From NCBI GenBank assembly GCA_963931925.1, contig OZ007580.1, positions 5,079,629 through 5,143,628 on the forward strand: DNA of 64,000 nucleotides, in the 5' to 3' direction. Shown here one piece after another: positions 21,731 to 32,066 of the stretch. The notes under the pieces were generated by a model, which worked only from the letters and a program-made list of their open reading frames with translations, did not search any database and was not told the origin of the DNA. This stretch comes from Onchidella celtica. Its lineage: Eukaryota; Mollusca; Gastropoda; Systellommatophora; Onchidiidae. The position numbers and the translations under genes are program-made. Numbering within the stretch: the first letter of the stretch is position 1; each line of letters starts with the position of its first letter.

Positions 21731-22509
21731 ATATTGGTTTCAGTTCTGGGTGGTTATTATGGACCTGCTTCATCTGGCCTGTTCCTATTTGTTTATTTTA
21801 TTTTTGTTTGTTTGTTTTTAAATAAGTCTCACTGCTCTGCCTTTGTGAGTTGACACCCTGCGCATCACGTACAACAGCATGATTTGCGCACGGGTTAGTG
21901 TGTTTGATAGTGAACATATCGCAGGAAGTGATAACGAAACCTTAAAATGGCGAACCATGACTCGAAATAGATCTAAATCATGGCGAAACAATAAATTTCC
22001 AATAAAAAAAACTACACCGATTTGAGGCTTCTATTAAAAACTGTGCACCCTTACATCCATTGTGATGTACCACATAAAATTTGAAGTCTGAGTGTTGAGT
22101 GGTTCAGAAGCCTTTTGCAACGAAAAATCAAGTCCACAAATATATATAGTATAGACAGATATAGATATAGATAGATACGTAGTGATACCCAAAAACAACA
22201 CTCAGTTTTTAGGCATGGAATTTGCTGTCTTTATCAGTAAACGTTTTAGACCTGTCGATATTGTTCTTTCATACACTTCCTATCACTATCATGTCATGAC
22301 ATATCACGCACAATGGGAGTACTACACACCCCTTCTTTATCGTATTCAAACTTGTTACTTTTATTCAGTGTTTTATCGGTCAGTGTAAAAATAAAATTAC
22401 GTAGGAAATCCTCCACTGTTCAAAGCTATGACATGATAAATCAACTGGAAATATCTCCCATGCTAGATTGTATTGCTCCCTACCCGTTCATTAAACAAAA
22501 TATGTAACA
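21731..22509. other. Non-coding stretch
   Basis: Nothing recognised except a short (TA/GATA)-rich tract near 22140-22180. Confidence 0.4.
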
Positions 22510-22558
<49 letters not shown>

Positions 22559-22722
22559 GTATGTGTGTGTGTCTGGCTGTCTATCTCCATCTCTTTCTCT
22601 CTTTCTCTCTCACTTATTCTCTCTCTCTTTCTCTCTCACTTATTCTCTCTCTTTCTCTCTCTCTCTCTCTCTTTCCCCCCTCTCTCTCTCTCTCTCTAGC
22701 TCTCTCTCTCTCTCTCACTCTC
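22510..22722. repeat. Long (CT)n-rich low-complexity tract
   Basis: About 210 bp of CT/TTCT repeats with a short GTGT interruption near 22557-22572. The Ser/Leu-rich frame across it is an artefact. Confidence 0.95.
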
Positions 22723-22912
22723 ATAATTTAAACAACCAATGAATCGCTCAAACTTTTGAGAGTTAGTTCATGATTATGTTGTGATCAACAAACAACAAAT
22801 CAGTGAAATAAAAAATGATGATTTTCAGTGGTGAAAAAGTATGAGAACAAAATCGTTTTTCGTCGCATAGCATATGCTAACTCTCAGCCAATAAACAAAA
22901 CATATCCGTGGA

Positions 22913-23140
22913 TGTAAAGGACTGAAGCAAGCACGTGGTCTGGGTCTATGCTGACATCTTTATTGCTGCTACATACATCATAACTGGTTTCCTGCTAGGG
23001 AAGCAACTCCTTAAATACTACCCTATAAGGGGAATGAACTACAATAATTAACAAATAACAACTGGCACAATAGTACTTCTATTGTATCCCTTGAATAGAA
23101 TTACTACATGAAACATGATATGACAAAGCATTCCATTACA
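22913..23140 (-). repeat. Element B 3' LTR
   Basis: 228 bp, identical by eye to the other B LTR except for an extra GACTG after TGTAAAG (22920-22924). Near identity implies a recent insertion. Confidence 0.93.
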
Positions 23141-23153
23141 TTTCTTCCTTCCT
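23141..23153 (-). promoter_or_regulatory. Element B polypurine tract
   Basis: On the minus strand AGGAAGGAAGAAA directly abuts the 3' LTR, the expected site for plus-strand DNA priming. Confidence 0.75.
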
Positions 23154-23811
23154 CGGATTTGATGCTATGTAATAATAACTGAGCCAAAGTCGTCAGAGTC
23201 AGGGCCTTCGGGGATGGGTCTCAGGTTGCTTCAAGTTGTATCAGGACTAAGTCAATAATTATAATCTAAGGCTGAAACAAAACATGAAATGAGCGAATTT
23301 CAAAAGTAACGACTGTGTTGAAGTTCTTTGGCAAGGAGGTAGATTTCTAGATTCTAGTTCGAGTTCGAGCGCAGGAGTTGTGAAAAGTGAGAGTTTCTTG
23401 GACTTGTCTCTGAGAGTTCAAATTGTTCATGGATTAATTACTGGAGTGTTTATTGTTGGTAGATATTTGAGACATCTTTAAGCTTGAGTTTGAGGTTCAG
23501 TCAAACAATAATAATGGCATGATGGATTAGATTCTATTTTGTGTCACAATGTGTGTGTGCTCTTCCTAACCACAAGTAAACGATGAAACGAATAAGCTTG
23601 GATACGAATTGTATCAAATAAACGATGAGACCATAAGGGTCAAAATAAAGGGCGACAAGGCTTAACGAGCTTTTGCCTTGTTAGTTCGTTGGGGCATAAC
23701 ATCATCATCTGGTGAGTCTCTGCTGGAATTGGAGAATGCCCATAGGAAACGATACGGCTTGAACGTAGAATTTGATGCTCGATTTTGTTATCTAGATTAG
23801 ATATAGAATCA

Positions 23812-25230
23812 TCAGTATCTCTGGTACCGGTAGTCTTCAAAGCGTTTGGGAGGTCTTCTTGTTCTCCTTGGTCTTTGTTCAGGTTCAGGAACAGGTTCGG
23901 GCTGAATTTGTTGGTTCTCATCACTGTGGTTGGTTTCAACTGGTGTTTCAGTTTCTGCTGTTCCTGTTTCTTCCTTGTACAGTTCGACTGGTTCTTCTTC
24001 ACTTTCTTCTTCCGCGCCAGTTGCATGTTTCGGAGATTTCTTGAAGAAACTGCTGTTACGTGTGATAGATTTGTTGTTTCTTCTCGCGGTGATCATGGAA
24101 CCTGTAGTAGATTGTACAACATATGGTGTAGGTTCATATGGAGTCATAGGATTGATTTTGGTTGTGTCTTTTACTAACACACTGTCTCCAATGTTGATCA
24201 AGGACGGTTTAATGTTTGGTTTCTTGTCCGCATGAAACTTCATTCGTTGCTTCGCCTTAGCATCGTTTTGTCTGATGATAGTGTCAATATCAACATCAGG
24301 ACAGAGGTCTAGTTCAGTGGGAGGTTCAGGTAACGTCGTTTTCAAGTTTCTACCAAACAGTACTTGTGCTGGTGCTAGTCCTGTTGTAGAATGTGGAGTT
24401 GTCCGGTATGCGAGCAGAAATTTGAACATTTCTTGCTTCCATGATTTTCCTTCAGCTCTTGCAGCTTTGATGGATTTCTTGATTGTTCTCATGAACCTTT
24501 CAGTTTCTGCATTAGCTCTAGGCCATAGGGGAGTTATCTTTCGGTGTTTGACCCCCATGTTTTGAAGGTATGTTCTGAGTTCTGTACCATTGAATGGTGG
24601 TCCATTGTCGGTTTTCAGTTCATCGGGGATACCGAATTCAGAGAAAATCTTGTCAAGTTTAGATATAACAGATTGTGCGGATGTGCTTTTCAGCGTGTCT
24701 ACAACAACATATCGTGAATATTCATCTGTTACGACCAGTAAGTATGTGCCATCTGGCAGGTGTCCAACGTCAGCGCTGAGTTGTGACCATGGTTTGAGAG
24801 GTAGTTCAGACATTCGTAATGGTTCCCTAGTTGTGGAGGGTGTAGCAATTTGACAAGCTAGGCAGTTTTTTACAGATTTCTCAACTGCACTGCTCATGCC
24901 CTGGAAGTAAACCTTTTCTCGTAGCAGTGATAATGTTTTCGTCTTTCCTTGGTGTCCACCGTGTGCAATTTGAACAGCTTTGTCTTGTAAAGATCTCGGT
25001 AAGACAATCTGTTTGCACTTGAGAAGAAGTCCATCCTGAGTGACAGTGAGTTCATTTGCACACTGTTTAAGAGTTTCAAAGTTTCTGATTTCATCAGGAG
25101 GCACTTGTTGATGTCTTGACCAGTTGTTTGTTTTAATGGATTCTAGGACAGCTTGTATTGTAGGATCTTTCAATGTCTCTTCTTGCACCGTTTCTAGAGT
25201 CATTGCCTTTGGAACATCGTTTTTTTGCAA
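23812..25230 (-). pseudogene. Element B integrase
   Basis: This 472-residue frame contains the H2C2 zinc-binding domain (His90, His93, Cys123, Cys126). The catalytic triad is Asp154, Asp208 and Glu244, with exactly 35 residues between the last two (DD35E). A C-terminal DNA-binding region and a Glu/Pro-rich, then Arg-rich tail ending near the stop follow. The core motifs KTDNGPPF and ANAETERF are intact. It is the 3' end of B's pol. The link to the upstream RNase H frame is broken by a one-base shift at a run of seven T (A on the coding strand) at 25220-25226, so the polyprotein is not continuous. Integrase inserts the cDNA into host DNA. Confidence 0.88.
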
Positions 25231-25672
25231 TGTATTGGATGTATTCTTCGGCTATCTTTTCCTCTCTTGAACTTAGTCTCGTTTGTCGGTGAGGATGTCT
25301 ACTCATATAATCAGCAGGATTGTCTTTTCCTGGTCTGAAGGCAACATTCATATTATATGCTTGCGTTCGCATGACCCATCTTTCAATTCTGACTGGTAAC
25401 TGCGTTTTCGGGTTTCCAAACAGCGTCACAAGGGGTTTGTGATCTGTGTACACTGTGAATGTTGGTGATCCAAACAGATAAACATGAAAGTACTCACAAG
25501 CCCATGTTACGGCTAGTGCTTCTCTTTCTGTTTGTGAGTATCTTTGTTCAGTTTCAGACAGAGATCGGCTGGCAAATTGAACCACTTGATGGTTTCCACT
25601 CTTGCCTTGTGTGAGGATTGCTGATATACCGACCGGACTTGCATCTACATGCATTTGAGTAGACATGTTTGG
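25133..25672 (-). pseudogene. Element B RNase H domain
   Basis: Begins right at the edge of insertion E. It contains MHVDASPVG (first catalytic Asp), TEREALAV (Glu) and YTDHKPL (Asp), typical of Ty3/gypsy RNase H, followed by the connection region RPGKDNPADYMSRHP. It degrades the RNA strand during reverse transcription. The frame continues past the homopolymer shift with a short wrong-frame tail to 25133. Confidence 0.88.
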
Positions 25673-26912
25673 TGTCGCGATGTGGGTTAGATGGGGATAA
25701 TTCGACTGACACTCTTTCGAGGTCCGCTCCCACAATCGACGAACACACAAAAAAAATACTTGCACTCTAAAAACTAAATAAATCAATTGCTTTGATTTTT
25801 AGCAGAACTGTAGGGCAGTTTAATTACAGGAATTAATGTAACAAATATAATTATAAATATAAATATCAATTCAAAGGCAACTGAATCTACTAATGAAACT
25901 ACAGCTTTCTATAAAGACTAACTTATTCACTCTAACTACTTGCAGGTCATATGAGTTATATGCCAAATAGAATCCGCGCACGTGGCGACGGATATAACAG
26001 TTTAAATTCTATTAATTCAATGAGACATGTTATGATATGGACATTTCCTCTAGACACGCCATGGAGAATGCTTGTACAACCATGCGTTGTCTGGCGGTAG
26101 CTCTGAAACTGTCTTCAAAAGTAAGTAGAACGGTTCACTTTCATCATTACAACTTAGTATGGACTCTCACCATGCGGCCCTCACTGGGAGTGAGAGCGCT
26201 GGATGTAAACGCTGTGGGTTTATATCAAACCAAGTAGCTTAGGCTCTGGAGCTTTAACTCATGGCGCTCCTCACAATATGGACTGCTCAACTGCGTCTCT
26301 TATGTCTCTCATCTGGCTGAGGACTATCGCCGTCCACCTCGTAAATGGATTGTCTACATGTGGCATCTATCTAAGCTCTGCACGGGTTGAAATACTAAAG
26401 CTATGTCTCGACCTTCCGTCCAGATTCATACATTTGATTGGTGCAACCACCTCTAGCTCAGCTGCCGAACCGAGTTATTTTAAGTAACAGCCCTACGCAA
26501 CGACCTTGGGTCGACATCAAAGGTCGAATCACTCAAGACAATAAAATGTAATTTTATAGTAATAAATTCTTAACATGTTCAAAACCCCGAGCTTTTACTC
26601 TGGATCACGGATTTTCTGTACGTCAACAGACGTCTCAATAACATTTAATTCCTACTCACCCCTTCCCTCTCTACTAAACCTAGTTCAAAACACGAGATAT
26701 AAAAAGTGCTCAGTCATGCACACCTACGCTGTCCGTCTATCCTTCCCCACACCTTCTGTCTATCTATTAGGAAAAAAACTGTTCAAAACAAATTGTTTAC
26801 GAGACCAAGTTGTGCTGGCTCGCACAATAATTACGTTTGTAAAAATTACTCACTGCTCTCTCACAAAAATTTACTCAGTGGAAACATTTATGAATCAAAT
26901 CTGTTCTTGACA
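25673..26912. mobile_element. Insertion E: solo LTR of a different retrotransposon family, inside B pol
   Basis: 1240 bp starting TGTCGCGATG and ending TTCTTGACA (plus strand), so the ends are TGTC...GACA. It is flanked by the 5-bp duplication TTTGG (25668-25672 and 26913-26917). Removing it with one duplication restores the B reading frame between RT and RNase H. It shows no similarity by eye to the A/C LTRs, and no RT or gag lies inside. Orientation could not be decided. Confidence 0.85.
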
Positions 26913-27607
26913 TTTGGATTGAAGTATGACAAGCTCACTGATTTTCTTAGTTCAGTTGTGATAGCTTCGAGAGCTTCATCATGTTCTTTTGTCCATTTGA
27001 ACTTCATGTTCTTTTGTGTCAGCTGTCTGAGCTTGTATGTTAGTGTTGCATAGTCAGGAATGAACCTTGTTCCACAAAAGTTCAACATTCCAAGTAGACT
27101 TCTCACTTCAGTGACATTTGTTGGTGTCGGCATCTCGCTTATGCTTTTCAGCTTGCTCGGTGATGGTTTTATTCCTTCCGAAGAGAAAGTGTGTCCTAGG
27201 AATTCGACAGATTCTTTCATGAACTGACATTTGTCGAGGTTCAGAGTCAAGTTCCTCTCACGCAGTCTGTCCAGAACTTGTTTCAGGTTGTGATCGTGCT
27301 TCTTTTCGTCTCCGCCAAAAACCAAGATATCGTCACTGACATTCACCACTCCAGGCAGTCCATTCAGAGTTTGTCTGATCGCCTCTTGAAATACTTCAGC
27401 AGCGCTGTTCACTCCAAAATTTAATCTTTTGAAGCGATACAATCCTCTATGCGTAGCGAAGGTGGTGATGTATCTCGATGCCTCGTCCAGTTCGAGCTGG
27501 TTGTAGCCTTGGTTGAGGTCAAGTTTGCTGAACCATCTTGCTCCAGACAGCAGTGTCGTCAGCTCATCTAGAGTAGGCGTGTTGTGGCGTTCTCTTTTGA
27601 TTGCGGT
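26913..27607 (-). pseudogene. Element B reverse transcriptase, C-terminal two thirds
   Basis: Contains the palm motifs WFSKLDLNQGYNQL (catalytic Asp) and VSDDILVFG, the second and third Asp; the usual Y of YxDD is V here. The thumb follows with FLGH and RSLLGMLNF. The reading frame runs into insertion A at 27607 and resumes at 35448. Insertion E truncates its other end. Confidence 0.9.
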
Positions 27608-28797
27608 TGTCACGAGTGGAGTGAGTGCAATTAAGGGGATTGCTACAGAGCGGGTGTAGAGTAAGAAAGGCTCACAGTAGACAGCAAGTTAAGCGTGCTG
27701 TTGTGAGTAGTGGGGCGGGGTCTGAAGGAGGCGAAAGCGCTGTATAACTATCACTGCAAGTTAGAAGGTCCTACGGATCGGACCTGTGAATAAAAGCCCA
27801 TCGGGCGGACATAAAGGGAAGCAGTCGAGAAGACTAGTGAGAGTCTTTCCAGTAATGACTGGTATGTAGAACGTTGATTGATTATTATGATTGATGTATT
27901 ATATTATATTCGTCTATTACCATGATGTGAATAAGTATATGTGAGGAATGTGGAAGTCCTTGATATTGGATATAGCAATGTGCGCCATGAGCGATAGATG
28001 AAAGTGAGTTCATGGATTTGTAGCGCGAGTGAGTAGTGTGTACTCCGATGGAGGTGTGTTACCGTAAGATGTGTGGTGAGTGAAAGGTGAACTAGTGTGT
28101 GTACGCTTCATGGATTGTAAGGAGAGGTGGAGTGAATAGAAATGGTAGGGTATTATACCAATGTAATGTTATTCTTGTAGGTGTCGGGGACGGGCCGAAG
28201 AGCCACCTCGAGGAGCACAAGTGATAGGCCAGCATAGGGCCGGAGGCCGTGCATAGGCCAGAAGTGAGGCTGTCAGTGCAGGACAGTAGAGGCACATAAA
28301 GTCGTGGCAGTCAGGCCACGGACAGGGACGTAGATATGAGAGTGAATGAGATACTATATTGTTGCCATGTTGATAGGCTAGTGAACTGATATTATGTTGT
28401 CGCCATGTTGATGGCTATGGAAATAATAATGTGTTATTGCCCTGCGGAGGTGCTAGGGGAGTGCTAAGGTGTATGACAATAGGAAGGGGATATTGAGAGA
28501 CTGCGGTGCCAGTGAATCATTAATGTACTATTAAGACCCTGAGGGGAGAGGCTGAGGCCGAAGTGCCTTTAGGAGTGACTACCGGATTGTGGATCCGAGG
28601 GAGAGTGTGTGTGAGAATAAGGCCGTTGTACGGCAGTCATTTCAATAATATAATGTATGTAATTGCGCTATTATATGTATAATTATGTTTAATAAATGTG
28701 TGAGTCTGATGGATTGTTTTGTTAAGTGTTAAACTGTTTGTTCGTGATTGTCGTCCTGTCATAAACTATTACATCTCCCAGTCTGGGATTTGTGACA
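27608..28797 (+). repeat. Element A 5' LTR
   Basis: TGTCACGAG ... TTGTGACA, 1190 bp. AATAAA near 28690 is about 100 bp from the LTR end and is the likeliest polyadenylation signal. It holds a short degenerate minisatellite of ATTGCCATGTTGAT-type units near 28358-28443. The small minus-strand ORF across each LTR (28092-28295 here) is conserved only because the LTR is. Confidence 0.93.
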
Positions 28798-28798
28798 C

Positions 28799-28834
28799 TG
28801 GGGGCTCGTCCGTTGTGACACTGGGGGCTCGTCC
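28799..28834 (+). promoter_or_regulatory. Element A primer-binding site, tandemly duplicated
   Basis: TGGGGGCTCGTCC, complementary to the 3' end of tRNA-Pro, starts two bases after the LTR at 28799. It recurs after exactly 23 bp at 28822, and a third partial copy (CTCGTCC) follows. Element C has a single copy at 37285-37297. Confidence 0.88.
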
Positions 28835-29792
28835 GTTGTGACTCGTCCTGTTTACCTGTGGTCATTTTGACATTGTGTATTCGTTATATCTAGTTGTTTT
28901 TCTGTTGTGCTAGGAATTTGTGCTGTTGTCCTTGTTCGTGGGATGAATGGAAATTTCACGATGATATGATTTATTTATGTTTATGAATTATAATATGTAT
29001 TGATGCATGTATTGCTATGAATAGGTATTAATGTGTATTTAAACTTTCCAGAGTGTGTGCGTGCAGCCTGAGGAGACAAGTAGCCAGAGCTCCGATTAGG
29101 TCGAGGACTTAAACTCATAAGGCTGAAAGTTAAGTGAAACTGAAATTTTGTACCCTGGATTGAGGGCTGTCTTTTCATCTGTCTGTTTCCCTGTTTTTGC
29201 TGTTTTTGTCGTAATTGATTATACGGGCGGTGGCGCGGGTTTGCTGTGTTGAACTTAGTTTATCCTTTTAAAAAGGTGTGGTAAACTTTGGAACTTCGTT
29301 CATCACAGTGAACAGTTCTGTAGGGACCTGTAATATTGTTTAGTTGTAGCGTCGATATCTTCTCTGTTCCGCAGGAAGACGTATTCTCTTGTCCCTCTTT
29401 CTACCTATCTATAGATACGTTCTTTTTTTTCAGACTCTGTTCTTGTTCGTACCTTGTTGTGTAATCGGCGTAGTTAGGTTGCATTCTTTTTTTCCATTAT
29501 ATTTTCTTTTTTAGGTCTTTGTCCTAGTCTGGTTCGTTGTCCTTGACGTACTTGTGGTCCTTCTACTGTATTTCTTCATTCTTGTCGTTTCTATTTTCTT
29601 TTATAATTAATAGTGCATACATTTTATAGATATAGAATTAGTTTTGCTGTAAAGGTAAATTTCTGAATTGTATTTGAGACAACTGGGTATTGTTATATCT
29701 GGTGTGATCTCAGGTCTCTGGTCGTGTCGTTAGTATCATACCGACAGGTTAGCCGTTTTTTTTAATATATACCATAACCATAAATCTGTGAA
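28835..29792 (+). other. Element A 5' leader
   Basis: About 1 kb of T-rich untranslated leader between primer site and gag ATG, homologous to 37298-38237 in element C. No significant ORF. Confidence 0.8.
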
Positions 29793-32066
29793 ATGGCGGA
29801 ACTCCAACAACTAATGAAGTTGGGTAAGGAACTTGGCCTGGAGGGAGAAGAGCTACGCGGCTGGATTAAAGAACAGCAGGCGGATTTGCGCGATGAGCGT
29901 GCTAAGGATAGAGAGCGAGAAAAAGAGGCTAAGGCTCAGGAGCAGGAGAGAGAGGCTAAGGATAAGGAGCAGGAGAGGGAGTTAAGGTTAAAGGAGATAG
30001 AAGCTCAAGAGCGGGAGACAGACGCGCGAGTAAGAATCGCGGAATTAGAACTCAAAAAGAATGCGCCAACAGAAACAGTTGAGCGGCAGGTACCCAATAA
30101 AGGTGGCGTTAGGATTAAGCTCCCTACGTTCGACGACCGGAAGGACGACATAGACGCCTTCCTTTACAGGTTCGAACTGAACGCACAATTGCAATGGGGG
30201 GAAAATAAGGAATTATGGGCCACGTACCTGGCATCGCTATTGCAGGGGCGAGCGTTAACCTACTTTAAAGAGCTACAGCGCGAAGACGTGCAAGACTACG
30301 ATAAGCTGAAGGCTTTGCTGCTTCGCCGATTTGCGCGTACCGAGGAATATTTCCGGGAGCAGTTTAGGCGAGCACGTGCAGATACCAGGGAGGACTTTGC
30401 TGCCTTCGTCGCGAGACTAACGGAGTATTTCGCGAACTGGGTAGACTTGGCACATGTGGGCACGGATTTTGCTAAACTGAAAGACCTAATGATCCGTGAC
30501 CAGCTGTACGCGTCGTGCCACAAAGATCTGGTGGCTTTCCTGAAAGAGAACGAACCCGCGACGGTGCAGGAGGCGTCTAAGTTGGCGGAGGCATACCGTA
30601 CGGCGCACCCGTCCAAACCAGTCGCCAGGGCGTACGTCCAAGATGCTGGGTACGTCGCCGTTGTCGAGGGGTCGCCGGCAGGACTTAGGGACAGGTCGCG
30701 TCAGCGTGGTGCCTATAGCGGGCAAGCCCAGGGGCAGCGTAGGGGCTATCACCAATCACCGGCATATGGATCCGGTAAGTTTGACCGAGCAGGAGGGCTA
30801 GGTCGCGGTAATGGCCGGGGGCGAGTTGTAACCTTTGCCGATAACCGACGGCATAGGGACTCTAGTTCCGGTCGCGATGGGTCACGGGGACCCAGGCCTA
30901 GAGCAGCACAGGGAGCGGAGTGTTGGACTTGCGGACGCGTGGGTCACTTTTCGCGCGAGTGTAGGGCCGCGAAGTGTTGGAACTGCGGAAGAGCAGATCA
31001 CATCAGCGTGAACTGCCCGGCAGGTAGGATAGCGGCGAACGTGGACAGTAGCTCCAGTCCATGCTCCCCAAATAAATTTCATCATGCGGCTGCGTGTGTT
31101 ACATCGGACAACGGAGGCGGACAGTATTCTAAGTGTCCCAGTTGTGAGAAGTTATTATCTTCCGGTGTTTTACCTTGTGGGAGAAAGATCCCCGTCATAA
31201 ATTCATGTCATACAGGAGGTGGTCTTAGGGTTTATCCGGGGTTTGTTGGGGACGAACCGGTCTCGGTTTTACGAGATACAGGATCTACCGTTGTGGGAGT
31301 GCATAGGGACTGCATTCGGGATTCACAGCTTACAGGTGAGACTGTCCCGTGCATCCAATTTTCGGGGGCCATTGAGAAATTACCCATGGCAAAAATAATG
31401 ATAGATACACCTTTCCTTAGCGGGGAAGTCGAAGCAGTCGTTGGTTGTTTTCCAGGCGCCCAGCTCATCATTGGGAATGTATCACGGGTAGTTTCCCCTT
31501 CCGATGAGAACGTGCAAGCATGGTCGCAATCAAAAGGTATTGACTTTTGCGCCGCGGTCGAAACACGTCGACGGGTAGCTGATAAATATAAGATTAGACC
31601 TTTGGCTACGCCAGCGGTCAACCTAGATATCACGCCAGAGCGCTTGGCGAAATTACAAAGGGAGGATCCATCATTAAACCCATGTTTTGGGGAAGCGCGA
31701 ACCGAGAAAACGAGGAGATATAAGAACGGGTCATCTTCTTTTTTTGTTCAGGGGGGCATTCTGTTCCGTATGTACGTCACAGTGGCTTCTGTTCAAAAGC
31801 AGGTCGTCGTGCCACGGTCGTTGATTGCTACAGTATTGCGTCTGGCCCATGATGTTCCATTAGCGGATCATATGGGAAGTGCTAGAATCAAGCAGAGAAT
31901 TCTGAAAGATTTTTATTGGCCGTCAGTATACAGAGATGTACGTTTATATTGTAAGACGTGCAGTGCGTGCCAAAAGACGACGCATAAGGGTCGTTCACCC
32001 CAGGCTCCTCGTCAAAAGATCCCCACGGTTTCGGAACCGTTTAAAAAGGTTTCAGTACCTTGTTGA
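29793..32066 (+). pseudogene. Element A gag-protease-integrase(N) ORF
   Basis: 757 codons. Residues 30-90 are a highly charged coiled coil. Residues 100-275 are a capsid region whose second half (AAFVARLTEYF ... LAEAY) resembles the SCAN domain. Two CCHC zinc knuckles lie at Cys377-Cys390 and Cys395-Cys408. An aspartic protease active site, LRDTGSTV, is at about 493-500. The H2C2 integrase zinc domain is at His686, His693, Cys723 and Cys726. The frame ends at 32066, just where the integrase core should begin, because of a small indel relative to element C plus the shared core deletion. Gag packages the RNA and protease cleaves the polyprotein. The start ATG at 29793 is shared with element C. 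Confidence 0.9.

Noticed and set aside
22473-22742. Ser/Leu-rich ORF
   Set aside because: Translation of the (CT)n tract.
26037-26910. Several 65-115-codon ORFs within insertion E
   Set aside because: No domain, lie within a solo LTR defined by target duplications.
28092-28295. Small minus-strand ORF present in every A/C-family LTR
   Set aside because: Repeated only because the LTR is repeated; no start context or domain, and it lies opposite to the element's transcription.
30296-30616. Antisense ORFs within element A gag (and 38849-39169 in C)
   Set aside because: Shadows of the gag frame; no independent support.
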